A stretch of 64,000 bases of DNA, taken from Rhizobium ecuadorense. Its GTDB lineage: Bacteria > Pseudomonadota > Alphaproteobacteria > Rhizobiales > Rhizobiaceae. Location: positions 1 through 64,000 of the forward strand of contig NZ_LFIO01000935.1 of the NCBI RefSeq assembly GCF_001187535.1, written 5' to 3'. Below are positions 47,131-56,305 of the stretch, piece after piece; the stretch's first letter is position 1, and each line of letters begins with the position of its first letter. Below the pieces are notes generated by a model. It did no database searches. It was not told the DNA's origin and worked only from the letters and a program-made list of their open reading frames with translations. Made by a program: the position numbers and the translations under genes.

Positions 47131-48584
47131 TGATCCCATTCCCCCCGTTCGAGCCCGACAAGAGCCCGTTTGAAGGCTCCAGCAGTTCGAACGTCGTCAA
47201 CGCTCTGCCTGTCGCCAATGGCTGGGGGCCGATGCCGGGGCTGACCGAGATCTCCGATGCTCTGGCGGCCGAATGCCGCGGCGCTGTCTACGTGCGCACG
47301 GCGGCCGGAACCTATGTCATTATTGCGGGCACGGCGACCCGCCTCTACCGGCTCAACACCACTGATTATTCGTGGGTGGATATCAGCGGCCCGAGCGCGC
47401 CGTATAACGTGCCGCTGCAGGACGCATGGACGTTCACGCGTTTCGGCGACAAGCTGGTTGCGCACAACCTCTCCGATCCAATCCAGCTCTATGACATCGA
47501 GGTGGCCGGGAACTTTGCCAATCTCGCCGGCAGCCCGCCGAAAGCGAAATATTCGTGGGTGGCCGGCGATTTCCTCGTCCTTGGCTATCTCGACAGCACC
47601 AACGGCCAGAAGACGGTTCAGTGGTCGGGGATCAACGATATCGAATACTGGACAGTCGGGAAAAAGGGCTGCGACGTTCAGGAGTTGCCGGAAGGCGACG
47701 AGGTCATGGGCGGCTTTGCCGATACGGGCGGCTTCTCTGTTATCCAACGCTCTGCCATGCAGTTCTTCACCTTTGCACCCGCCTCCGGCTTCACCTTCAC
47801 GCGCACGGTGCTGAACGCCAAGCAGGGAACGCTTGCGCCGCGGTCGATCGTCTCGATTGGCCCTGGCCGGTTCTTCTATCTCTCGGAAGATGGTTTCTTC
47901 GGCGGCGTCAATCGTCAGCCGATCGGCGCGGAACGGGTGGACCGGTGGTTTCTGGAGCAGGTTGACCAGACCTATCTCGGCGACGTTCAAGGATCTGCCG
48001 ATCCGTTCAACAAGATCGTGTGGTGGAAATACCGCGCTCTGAACGGCAATTTCTACCGTCTCGGCTATGACTGGCAGCTTGATCGCTGGTGCACCACCGA
48101 TATTGCAGTTGGCGAGATGATGGCGCTGGCAACCCCTTCGCTGTCCTGGGATGGCCTCGATACCCTTTATTCGAAGATTGCAGACGTTGCGGAGCCATTC
48201 GACAGCCGGTTGTTCTCTGGTGGCCGCCCGACCTTCGCGACCTTCACCACCGACAACAAGCTGGCCTATTTCTCCGGCCCTGATCTGCAGGCGACGATCG
48301 AGACGGCACAGGTTGAGATCGATCAGAACACCCGAACATTCGTCAACAGCGCCCGCGTCATTACCGACGCGCCGATATCCGGCTTTACCCTGGCTGATGG
48401 CACGATGAGCTACCACGGCGACGCGGTCACATGGTCAACCGCCAACGCGGCAAACCGTGCCGGCCTCGTGCCGTTCCGGTCTGATGGGCGGCTGCATAAG
48501 TTCCAACTGGTGATTGCCGAAGCAACGGTCTGGACCATCGCCAGCGCAGTCAACGCCCACGGCGCGGCGAGTGGTGAGCAATGA
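47127..48584 (+). CDS. Packaged DNA stabilisation protein, P22 gp10-like
   Basis: 485 residues, the length of P22 gp10 (472). A beta-propeller-like series of YV.A.GT..RLY, TRFGDKLVAHN, YSWVAGDFLVLGY, FVQ..SGI and FYLSEDGFFGG blades. gp10 plugs the head under the portal and links to the tail needle. The assignment rests on length, fold pattern and gene order. Confidence 0.85.
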   Translation: MMIPFPPFEPDKSPFEGSSSSNVVNALPVANGWGPMPGLTEISDALAAECRGAVYVRTAAGTYVIIAGTATRLYRLNTTDYSWVDISGPSAPYNVPLQDAWTFTRFGDKLVAHNLSDPIQLYDIEVAGNFANLAGSPPKAKYSWVAGDFLVLGYLDSTNGQKTVQWSGINDIEYWTVGKKGCDVQELPEGDEVMGGFADTGGFSVIQRSAMQFFTFAPASGFTFTRTVLNAKQGTLAPRSIVSIGPGRFFYLSEDGFFGGVNRQPIGAERVDRWFLEQVDQTYLGDVQGSADPFNKIVWWKYRALNGNFYRLGYDWQLDRWCTTDIAVGEMMALATPSLSWDGLDTLYSKIADVAEPFDSRLFSGGRPTFATFTTDNKLAYFSGPDLQATIETAQVEIDQNTRTFVNSARVITDAPISGFTLADGTMSYHGDAVTWSTANAANRAGLVPFRSDGRLHKFQLVIAEATVWTIASAVNAHGAASGEQ

Positions 48585-48928
48585 GCGTTCTCGGCACATT
48601 CGTTGGCAATGTCGATCAACCGGTTTCCGTGGCGCTGGCCGGCACGAGCCTGACTGACGTGGTGACGGCGACCGATGACAGCCTGACCGCCGCGTCTGTG
48701 GCCTTCGCCAACGATTCAGCCGGCGCCGTCACCTGCTACATCTACTGGTATCAGGCCAGTACGACGACCGATTGGGTGATCTGGGTGGGCTCTGTCCCGA
48801 CGAAGACCACGACGATTGTCTCTGACCTGCCCATCCGGCTTCGCGACGGCGACAAGATCAAAGTCATCGGAGCCGCGAGCGTCAAGGCTACCGTCATCAC
48901 CATGTTGAACTTTGCTCTCGGCCGATGA
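48581..48928 (+). CDS. Small virion-associated protein
   Basis: 115 residues, beta-rich: VDQPVSVALAGTSLTDVVTA, SAGAVTCYIYWYQASTTTDW and DGDKIKVIGAA. It looks like a small fibre or base component. No family claimed. Confidence 0.55.
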   Translation: MSVLGTFVGNVDQPVSVALAGTSLTDVVTATDDSLTAASVAFANDSAGAVTCYIYWYQASTTTDWVIWVGSVPTKTTTIVSDLPIRLRDGDKIKVIGAASVKATVITMLNFALGR

Positions 48929-49326
48929 GGATTGCTATCGCCAACGCTCAAGAGGTTGATCAAATCTGGCCTCTGTTTTCGGCACGCCTCCAGGCGGCAT
49001 GTGAACGGACCGGCGGTGACATCTCATCGGGCGAACTCTGGCAGATGTGCCGATCGGGGCAAGCGTTCTGTGTCGTTGCCTTCGATGACAGCCCAAAAGC
49101 GATCCTGATCATGCAATTCCAGAAATGGACGGCAAAGACCGTCATGCGCTGCCTCGGGATTGTTGGCGATGGCGTCAATGAATGGCTCCCGGCGGCTCGA
49201 GACTTCATTTCGCAGATGGCGAAGGACGGCGGCGCTACCAGCTTTGTTGCCGAAGGCCGGGAAGGGTGGGCGGCACTCTTTCCTGACGCGAAAAAACTCC
49301 GCATCACTTTCGAGGTGCCTTTATGA
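48925..49326 (+). CDS. Phage GNAT-like protein
   Basis: 133 residues. IAIANAQEVDQIWPLFSARL QAA and GELWQMCRSGQAFCVV match the small acetyltransferase-fold proteins found between stabiliser and ejection genes in related podoviruses; the acetyl-CoA pyrophosphate loop is not obvious, so it may be inactive or structural. Confidence 0.55.
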   Translation: MRIAIANAQEVDQIWPLFSARLQAACERTGGDISSGELWQMCRSGQAFCVVAFDDSPKAILIMQFQKWTAKTVMRCLGIVGDGVNEWLPAARDFISQMAKDGGATSFVAEGREGWAALFPDAKKLRITFEVPL

Positions 49327-50147
49327 CCGGTTCAAGCAAGCAGACAACAACCAGCAATTCCGCGCCGTGGGCAGCCGCGCAACCGGCGCTCAAGCAGGGA
49401 ATTGGTGCGGCGCAGAGCCTTTACAACAGCGGAACCGGCGCGCAGGTCTACACCGGCTCTACCGTCGTGCCGTGGGATGCCAAGACCACGCAGGGCATGG
49501 GCGTCATCAGCAATGCCGCAAATGCCAACAGCGGCGGCCAGGGCACGTCTGGGCAATATCAGGACATCATCAACAACGGCGGCTACAATGCCGGCCAGCT
49601 CGACGCGCTGAACAATACGCGCGCTGTCGCCAATGGCTCATTCAACATCAACGAAGATCCGGGCTTTCAGCAGGTGGTTGACCAAGCAACCAATTCGGTC
49701 AATGGCAGCGCATCGGCGGCCGGCCGGTATGGTTCCGGCGCAAACCAGCAGCTTCTCGGCAGCACGATCGGCGACCTCGGCGCGCGGCAGTATCAGGCGT
49801 GGCAGGCCCGCAAGGACTCGGCCAACAGCAATCTTTTCAATATGTCGCAGCAAGGGATCGGCAACCTTTCGACGGCCTATAGCGGCCTCCAAGCTCCGGC
49901 GCAAAGCCTAATGCAGGTTGGCGCCATGAACGAGGATCTGGCAACGCGGCAGATGAACGACAAACTGCGGATCTTCAACGAGCGGCAGTCGAAACCTTGG
50001 GAGAATTTGTCAAGATTGAACGCGATTGCCTCTGGAGCAGGGCAGTTGGGTTCAAGCCAGACGCAATCGCAACCTGGACAAAATCCATTTCTCACGGCTC
50101 TTGGGTACGGCGCATCCGGGGCTGGATTGCTCGGATCGCTTTTCTAG
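49323..50147 (+). CDS. Ejection protein 1 (P22 gp7-like position)
   Basis: 274 residues, Gln/Asn/Ser/Gly-rich with helices (QPALKQGIGAAQSLYNSGTG) and a low-complexity C-terminus ending GASGAGLLGSLF. Proteins of this composition are injected before DNA in P22-like phages. Its stop lies four bases within the antisense HNH gene end. Confidence 0.65.
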   Translation: MTGSSKQTTTSNSAPWAAAQPALKQGIGAAQSLYNSGTGAQVYTGSTVVPWDAKTTQGMGVISNAANANSGGQGTSGQYQDIINNGGYNAGQLDALNNTRAVANGSFNINEDPGFQQVVDQATNSVNGSASAAGRYGSGANQQLLGSTIGDLGARQYQAWQARKDSANSNLFNMSQQGIGNLSTAYSGLQAPAQSLMQVGAMNEDLATRQMNDKLRIFNERQSKPWENLSRLNAIASGAGQLGSSQTQSQPGQNPFLTALGYGASGAGLLGSLF

Positions 50148-50695
50148 CCTCTGCCATGGTTTGGGTGATAACCAAATTCCTTTTCGGCCCGTAAGCGCGC
50201 GGCAATAGCATCACTGATGTCATCGTAGACACCGAGACTTCTAAGGCGCCCATCCACAGTGATGTGGGCCTTCCACCGCTTCTTGTCTCTGATGACGCCG
50301 CAAACGCCGCTTTTATTGGACGAGAAACGCTTTCTGTTCCGCTGGTTTTCCAATCGGCTGACATCGCGTAAATTGGTGATCCGGTTGTCTTTCGGATCGC
50401 CGTTAATGTGGTCAATGCAGTCTTTCGGCCAGTCTCCGGAATGCAATAACCAAGCAACCCGGGCCGCGCCATATTGGCGGTCGAAGATATTGCCGCACAG
50501 GTAACCTTTGCCGTCGACTGTAAGAAAAGCCTCCTTGTTGGCGAATTGGTTGTTCCATCGCTTCGCGTTGGTGGTCGAGCCTCCAAGGCAGGCATCAGAA
50601 AACATCTCGACCGGCCTCGGAAGCCAAAACAGCTTTCCGGTCTCCGGCTCATACTTGAGAAGCTTGGAAATTTCTGCGAACGTCAGTTCAGCCAT
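50144..50695 (-). CDS. HNH homing-type endonuclease, antisense in late operon
   Basis: 183 residues. An N-terminal LLKYEPETGKLFWLPRP module, the HNH core HxI-NGDPKDNRITNLRDVSRLENQRNR (about 100-125) and a C-terminal AP2-like DNA-binding segment (SGVCGVIRDKKRWKAHITVDGR). This architecture is typical of phage homing endonucleases. The opposite orientation within the ejection gene cluster and about 110 free bases beyond it mark it as a selfish insertion. Confidence 0.85.
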   Translation of the reverse strand: MAELTFAEISKLLKYEPETGKLFWLPRPVEMFSDACLGGSTTNAKRWNNQFANKEAFLTVDGKGYLCGNIFDRQYGAARVAWLLHSGDWPKDCIDHINGDPKDNRITNLRDVSRLENQRNRKRFSSNKSGVCGVIRDKKRWKAHITVDGRLRSLGVYDDISDAIAARLRAEKEFGYHPNHGRG

Positions 50696-50807
50696 TTCGA
50701 CCTCCTGTAAGGTTGGCTTGGTTAGAGCGCGTCGTGGGATTGCCGTCCCCGGCGCGTTCGCATTTTACCATTGCTATACCTCAGATAGCAACAAGAAGAG
50801 GTCTTAA

Positions 50808-51878
50808 ATGGCACTTCCTCCCTTCGCCAATGGGTTCCAGCCGTGGCTCCGCGGCAACTCCGATATGCTGCTTCAGGCAGGCGCTGGCCTCCTCGGCGGC
50901 TCGAACCCTCAAGAGCAGGTCGCAGGGCTCGCCCAAGGCGTTGCCGGCGTCCGCCAGCGCAACAAGACGCTCGAATTTCTCCGCACGCAGAACCCGGATC
51001 TCGCGGCGGCCGTCGAAAGCGGCGCGCTGTCCGGTGGCGATGCCTACAAGCTGTTCTATCAGCAGAAGCTTGAGGCGCAGAAGCCGAAGAACAATTACAT
51101 GTCGGCCGGCGGCTCGCTCTACAACACCGAAACCGGCCAATGGATGACGCCTCCAAAAGCTCCCGGCGATGTTGATCAGGAGACCTTTTACGGCAACCCG
51201 ATCCCGATCCAGACGCCGAACGGCATCCAATACGGCCAGATAGGCAGCAGGGGATCATTCAAGCCGATTGACATCGGCAACGGCAACACGTTCGCCCCAC
51301 CAGCGAAGACCGTCGATCTCGGAAACTCTGTTGGGATCATTGGGCCCGGTGGCGTGCAAACCAACAACATTCCGAAAGACCTTGCTGGCGCCGAAGAGCA
51401 AAAGGCGCTCGGCAAGGGGCAGGGAGAGGCAACGATAACGGCAAGGACAGCACTGCCGGCCGCTCAACAGGCCGCTACAGACGTAGCCAACCAAGTCAAC
51501 CGCCTGAAGAACGACCCCGATCTTGCAAGTGTTCTCGGGCCGCTCGACTCCATCACGCCGAACATCAGTGAAGGTTCTAACCGTGTGCAGGGATACATCA
51601 ACCAGCTCGGCGGCGGCGCGTTTCTCCAGGCCCGCACCCTTCTCAAGGGCGGCGGCCAGATCACCGACTTCGAAGGAAAGAAAGCCGAGCAGGCTTACAT
51701 CCGCCTCAATCAGGCGCAGGGCCCTGAAGATTTCAAAGCGGCTCTCGACGATTTCAACGATGCGGTCCAATCGGGCCTTGCGAAGCTCGCCGCCCAGGCA
51801 AATCACGGCCAAACCCAGCCGCAAGGTTCGCCCGGAACCGTCCGTCGTTATAACCCGCAGACGGGGAGAATTGAATAA
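50808..51878 (+). CDS. Ejection protein 2 (P22 gp20-like position)
   Basis: 356 residues, rich in Gly/Ala/Gln, with helices (LLQAGAGLLGGSNPQEQVAG LAQGVAG) and a C-terminal helical region (AAQQAATDVANQVNRLKNDP). Second in the series of three ejection proteins. No sequence family named; order and composition are the support. AGAGGTCTTAA precedes the ATG. Confidence 0.6.
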   Translation: MALPPFANGFQPWLRGNSDMLLQAGAGLLGGSNPQEQVAGLAQGVAGVRQRNKTLEFLRTQNPDLAAAVESGALSGGDAYKLFYQQKLEAQKPKNNYMSAGGSLYNTETGQWMTPPKAPGDVDQETFYGNPIPIQTPNGIQYGQIGSRGSFKPIDIGNGNTFAPPAKTVDLGNSVGIIGPGGVQTNNIPKDLAGAEEQKALGKGQGEATITARTALPAAQQAATDVANQVNRLKNDPDLASVLGPLDSITPNISEGSNRVQGYINQLGGGAFLQARTLLKGGGQITDFEGKKAEQAYIRLNQAQGPEDFKAALDDFNDAVQSGLAKLAAQANHGQTQPQGSPGTVRRYNPQTGRIE

Positions 51879-53512
51879 TGCCCGTCCAGATCCAGGCGCC
51901 GAACGGCGAAATCGTCGAATTCCCGGACGGCACGGCTGATGACGTCATCGTCAGGGCCATGCAGGCGACATACGGCCAGGATGATTTGAGCACTGCCAGC
52001 GCCGACACCAAGGCGCTCGCCTCTGAGTTTTCGGCGGCGCTCCAGAACCCTTCCAAGGCAATCGATGACCAGCGTGTCGCTGACGCCAAGGCCAATCGGG
52101 ACGATTTTTATAGCCGCGGCATCTATGCCGGGAAGTACAACCCGCTCGGGCCGATCGCCAAGGTCATAGACGCTGGCGCAAGCGCGGCGCAACGCGCACC
52201 GTTGCTTGGGTGGGACGATGAAATAACCGCCGGCTGGCGCTCTCTCATCGGAGATACCGACTATGCCACGGCGCAGGCGCAGGAGGACGCCAAAAAGACC
52301 GCCATGCGGCAGCAAAACCCCGTCGCATCCGTTGCTGGTGATATCGGCGGCGGTCTCGTCATGGCGCGTGGTCTTCCGAACGTTCTCGCTGGCCGGAACC
52401 TGCCGATCATCGGGCGCACTGGTGCCGCTGCTATCGAGGCTGGCGGATACGGCGCTGTCACCGGGGCCGGCGAGGCAAAACCTGGCGATCGATTGGTGGG
52501 GGCGGCAACCGGCGGCATGCTCGGGGCCGGCTTCGGCGCCACCTTGTCGAAGGTCGGCGATGTGCTGGCTTCCAGGGCCGCCCGCAAGGCGGCAGGTGCT
52601 GCGGCGCCTACGGCCGATGAACTGAAAGTGGCGTCAAAGTCGCTTTACGATCAAGCCTATCAGTCGGGCGTTGCCATCGCTCCTCAAGCGGCCGATAACA
52701 TCGTGAACAATATGACGGTAGCCGCCGGCCGTATCAATGAAACGCTGCGCCCGAAGACGGCCGGCATTCTTGCCGATGTGCAGGCGCTTCGCGGCAAGCC
52801 TATGGATCTCCAGACATTTCACGAGTTGCGTCAGGAAATAGACCTCGCAATCCGCGGCGCTGAGCCTGGAGATGAGCGGATGCTTCTGCGGATGCGCGAT
52901 ATCCTGAACAGTTTCGCCGATAATGCCCAGCAGGGCCATCTTACCGGCCCCGCCAGTGGGCTGAAGACGTTCCGCGAAGCTGATGATCTGTGGGCGAAGC
53001 GTTCGAAGGCACAATTGCTTGAAGATCTGTTCGATCTCGCCGACGTGAAGTCGGGCAGGTATTCCCAATCCGGCATGGAAAACGCACTTCGCGACAAGGC
53101 ATCGCAGCTCTATACGCAGATCGTCAAGGGCAAGGTCAAAGGGTTCACGGCCGAGGAAATCGGCGTCATCCGGCAACTGGCGAAAGCTGAAACGAGCGGC
53201 GCAGTGGCGAAATGGGTTGCCAAATTCGCGCCGCGTGGGGTTGTCTCTGCAGGCGCTGGTTCTGCACTAGGGGCGTCGATCGGTTCGCTTTTCGGGCCTG
53301 CGGGGACGGCGATCGGGTTCGCTACTCCTGGCGCAATTGGGCACGTGGCCGCCAGGTCAGTGGACAACGCGGCTCTTCGAGGCATTCAGGCGGTTCGCAA
53401 CGCAGCAGCCAGCGGCACGGCGCCGGTCCTCAACGCCATTTCAAACCGTGCGCTGCCTCTGATCGGTCCAGGGGCGGCGGCCGTCAGTAGCCAAGTACAG
53501 CGGCGTAGATAA
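51878..53512 (+). CDS. Ejection protein 3 (P22 gp16-like position)
   Basis: 544 residues. It begins MPVQIQAPNGEIVEFPDGTA DD, a domain found at the start of phage injection proteins. A central helical region follows, then hydrophobic Gly-rich segments (GVVSAGAGSALGASIGSLFG PAG) able to enter membranes, and a basic end. It is the largest of the trio and probably forms the channel into the cell (inference). Confidence 0.65.
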   Translation: MPVQIQAPNGEIVEFPDGTADDVIVRAMQATYGQDDLSTASADTKALASEFSAALQNPSKAIDDQRVADAKANRDDFYSRGIYAGKYNPLGPIAKVIDAGASAAQRAPLLGWDDEITAGWRSLIGDTDYATAQAQEDAKKTAMRQQNPVASVAGDIGGGLVMARGLPNVLAGRNLPIIGRTGAAAIEAGGYGAVTGAGEAKPGDRLVGAATGGMLGAGFGATLSKVGDVLASRAARKAAGAAAPTADELKVASKSLYDQAYQSGVAIAPQAADNIVNNMTVAAGRINETLRPKTAGILADVQALRGKPMDLQTFHELRQEIDLAIRGAEPGDERMLLRMRDILNSFADNAQQGHLTGPASGLKTFREADDLWAKRSKAQLLEDLFDLADVKSGRYSQSGMENALRDKASQLYTQIVKGKVKGFTAEEIGVIRQLAKAETSGAVAKWVAKFAPRGVVSAGAGSALGASIGSLFGPAGTAIGFATPGAIGHVAARSVDNAALRGIQAVRNAAASGTAPVLNAISNRALPLIGPGAAAVSSQVQRRR

Positions 53513-53669
53513 ACTTTGATATTTGGGAAAGGACGATTGCCACAATAAACAGCGGCAACGTCACATTGAAAAACCAGAAGGCTCCCGGCCCCCAAAACGG
53601 TTCTTTCTTCCCCTCGCGCCGCCATTCGCTCTCGTGAAGATCGAGATTCTTGCGGAAATCGTCGTTCAA
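53484..53669 (-). CDS. Small antisense membrane protein (moron candidate)
   Basis: 61 residues: a polar N-terminus (NDDFRKNLDLHESEWRREGK), then one strong transmembrane segment (FWFFNVTLPLFIVAIVLSQI). A TTG start at 53667-53669 has GAAGGGG upstream on that strand. It lies in the only gap between ejection protein 3 and the hydrolase. Possibly expressed from the prophage; unproven. Confidence 0.5.
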   Translation of the reverse strand: MNDDFRKNLDLHESEWRREGKKEPFWGPGAFWFFNVTLPLFIVAIVLSQISKFIYAAVLGY

Positions 53670-53692
53670 TATTTACCCCTTCAGGTGGCAGC

Positions 53693-55084
53693 ATGGCTAA
53701 CGTCAATCTGAGCCAGCGCGATATCGACTATATCGCACGGGTTGTCGATACGGAAGTACCCCGCTCTATGCAGCGCTCCAACCCGCAGGAATATCAGCGG
53801 ATGGTCGGCGCCGTGGTGGACACCGTCACAAACCGCATGGCCTCGGGGTCATATCCGACGTCGGCAACCGGCGTTCTCAACCAATCGCGGCAGTTCTCGA
53901 AGATCACGGGGCCGTCGTTCCTCAACCCGTATGGCTCGGTGCAGCAAACCCCGCGGGCACCTGAGAGCGTGCGCAATATGGTTGCCGATCGTATCGCGGG
54001 TGCGGCTGCCGGCGAACCATCTGCGATCGGTGGCGCGCTGAACTATGCCAACCCGAATTTTTCCTCGAAAAGCAGCCTTCGCGGCTGGATAGATCCGATG
54101 ATCAACGCCGGCGCCCAGGCTTTCGGCGTCGGCAAGAGCGTCCACTATCACGGCACGCCTCCCGGCCAGCAGCCAGCCGGACCTTATTCGGTGTCAGCGG
54201 AAGGCATACCGAACGGCCGCATTCCGGTGCCGACCCTTCTCGACGTGCCAAAGGCGCCGGCCAACCCATTCGACGCCATCCTTTCCCAGCCATCCTTTCC
54301 TGCAACCCCGTCCCCTGTCCAGAGAGGAGCGCTTGCCGACGTGAGCCCCGTTTCATTCGACAATAGCCGGTTCGGCAATCCCCCGGCGCTCGCCTACACG
54401 GGCGGCCTTCTCAGCCCCGAGTCTCTGGTGGGGTTCGATGCCGAACGCTTCCCTTCGACCGCACCTGTCGCCACGACGCCGCAACAGCTACAACGCGGTC
54501 TTCTCGACCAGCAGCTTAACGCCGGCATTCTCCCGGATCTACGCGCGCCGGCAACGAACTGGCCTGGCTCACCGGTCGCTCCGCAGACGCCGCCAGCGCC
54601 AAGCGCCGTTGCCTATGCCGATCCAACGGTGACGCATGCGCCGGACTCGATCCAAACGGCGGCGGTTCAGCCCGAGACGCCAGCGGTTCACAGCGGCCTC
54701 CTGTCCGATCCCGAAGCCGCGCGGCTCCAACAGCAGCAAGGCTTGATGGGCGGCCCGCTCCAGCATTCCACTCCTGCGGAATTCCAAGCCTATGTCGATC
54801 GCACGCAAAAGGCGATGGACCGGCAAAACATGCTTGGCGGCCTCGGCGGCGGCCTACTCGGCGGCCTTGTCCTTGGGCCAATCGGTGCAATTGCCGGCGG
54901 TCTTCTCGGGAAAAACATCGCACAGCGGAATTTCTACCCCGAGGCCCCTCCGGCTAATCCGAACAACAACGGGAAACAGCAGACCGGTTTCGCCGGCCTC
55001 AACGAATCCGGCCGCCGCGCCTACTCCGAAAGCAAGCAATTCCGCGATGCCGTCGACGGAAAGATGAGCGCCGGGCTCTGGTAA
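53693..55084 (+). CDS. Virion protein with SleB-like cell wall hydrolase domain
   Basis: 463 residues. Residues 1-120 carry YIARVVDTEVPRSMQRSNPQ EY, AVVDTVTNRMASGSYPT and VLNQSRQFSKITG, the pattern of the SleB/Hydrolase_2 transglycosylase-like fold with its early acidic residue. The remaining 340 residues are Pro/Ala/Gln-rich with a Gly-rich hydrophobic stretch (GGLGGGLLGGLVLGPIGAIA). Likely carried in the virion to open peptidoglycan during infection. Confidence 0.7.
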   Translation: MANVNLSQRDIDYIARVVDTEVPRSMQRSNPQEYQRMVGAVVDTVTNRMASGSYPTSATGVLNQSRQFSKITGPSFLNPYGSVQQTPRAPESVRNMVADRIAGAAAGEPSAIGGALNYANPNFSSKSSLRGWIDPMINAGAQAFGVGKSVHYHGTPPGQQPAGPYSVSAEGIPNGRIPVPTLLDVPKAPANPFDAILSQPSFPATPSPVQRGALADVSPVSFDNSRFGNPPALAYTGGLLSPESLVGFDAERFPSTAPVATTPQQLQRGLLDQQLNAGILPDLRAPATNWPGSPVAPQTPPAPSAVAYADPTVTHAPDSIQTAAVQPETPAVHSGLLSDPEAARLQQQQGLMGGPLQHSTPAEFQAYVDRTQKAMDRQNMLGGLGGGLLGGLVLGPIGAIAGGLLGKNIAQRNFYPEAPPANPNNNGKQQTGFAGLNESGRRAYSESKQFRDAVDGKMSAGLW

Positions 55085-55096
55085 GGAAAATATCAT

Positions 55097-56296
55097 ATGG
55101 CAAAAAATACATTCCTCGATTGGTCCGAAACCGCCTCGAACAACACCGATATTGGCGGCGTCGGAATTCTCGGAACCAATGCGGTTTCCAACTTCGACGA
55201 CGCCTTCCGAACCCTCATGGCGCAGTTGCGCGCTGGCGTTGACGGTGAGGTGGTCTATGTCACCAAAGCCGGCAACTATACGGCGGTGGCGAACGACAAT
55301 AACGCCATCATCCGCTTCACGGCGGTCGCAACGCTTTCTCTCACCGCGGCTGCTACCCTGGCGGCGAATTGGCACCTCACTGTCATCGCCGACGGTGCAG
55401 ACGTGACGATCGATCCGAATGGTGCCGAGACGATCGACGGGGCGGCAACCCTCGTTGTTCCCAATGGGTTTAGCGCTCTCATCGTGTGCAGTGGGACGGC
55501 GTTTTACACCAACAAATTCGTTTCCCTTGTGCAGAACAAGGCGACGATGAGTTTCGGCGAGTGCCGCGTGACCCTGTCCGGCGGCAATCTCCTGCTGTCC
55601 AGGTTCAATGGTCAGCTCCTGACCATCAACGGCCTTCACTATTCAATCCCATCTGCCGGCGTCACCCTCGCTGCCACCTCCCTCACGCCTTCCACGCTCT
55701 ATTACATCTACGCCTATATGAACTCAGGCACGATGACGCTTGAAGCCTCGGCAACGGCGAATGCTACAGACACCGTCACCGGGATGCAGATCAAGACAGG
55801 AGACGCCACCAGAACGCTTGTCGGCATGGCTCGGCCTATCACCGGGCCAGCATGGGCAGACAGCAACCAGCAAAGATTTGTCCGCTCGTGGTTCAATGAC
55901 CAAGGCGTCACCCTGAGTGGCGTGCTTGCAGCAAGCACGGATGCGGCCAGCACTTCGCCATCAAAGCTATCGACGAATCTTGACATCGAGGCGCTTCTGT
56001 GGAGTGGGGAAGTCTTCGATGTTACCTCTTCCGGCGCCGTTTTCAACAACACGGCAGACGCGGGTAACATCTCGACGATTGCCTTTGACGGAACTGGCGA
56101 AACCGCTGGCGCCATCTCTCTGACCACGGCTATCAGCCAAAATCTGCCGTTCTCCGTCTCGGCGATCAAAACTGGCCTTGCACAGGGCTATCATCTCGCA
56201 ACTCTGTTCGCATCCACAAATATCGTTTCGACCGGTCGCTGGCGCGGTGACGCCGATGGCCGACGTACGAATATTGTTGGGCGCGTTCATCGATAG
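55097..56296 (+). CDS. Tail fibre/appendage protein
   Basis: 399 residues, beta-rich and repetitive. It starts MAKNTFLDWSETASNNTDIG G, an N-terminal virion-binding motif typical of rhizobial phage fibres, then FRTLMAQLRAGVDGEVVYVT and strand-rich segments. AAGGAAAATATC precedes the ATG. Role in host recognition is inferred. Confidence 0.75.
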   Translation: MAKNTFLDWSETASNNTDIGGVGILGTNAVSNFDDAFRTLMAQLRAGVDGEVVYVTKAGNYTAVANDNNAIIRFTAVATLSLTAAATLAANWHLTVIADGADVTIDPNGAETIDGAATLVVPNGFSALIVCSGTAFYTNKFVSLVQNKATMSFGECRVTLSGGNLLLSRFNGQLLTINGLHYSIPSAGVTLAATSLTPSTLYYIYAYMNSGTMTLEASATANATDTVTGMQIKTGDATRTLVGMARPITGPAWADSNQQRFVRSWFNDQGVTLSGVLAASTDAASTSPSKLSTNLDIEALLWSGEVFDVTSSGAVFNNTADAGNISTIAFDGTGETAGAISLTTAISQNLPFSVSAIKTGLAQGYHLATLFASTNIVSTGRWRGDADGRRTNIVGRVHR

Positions 56297-56305
56297 GGAA
56301 AATTT

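Noticed and set aside
47055..48416. Minus-strand frame of 453 codons opposite the gp10-like gene
   Set aside because: Shadow frame; start lies inside another gene and no motif is recognisable.
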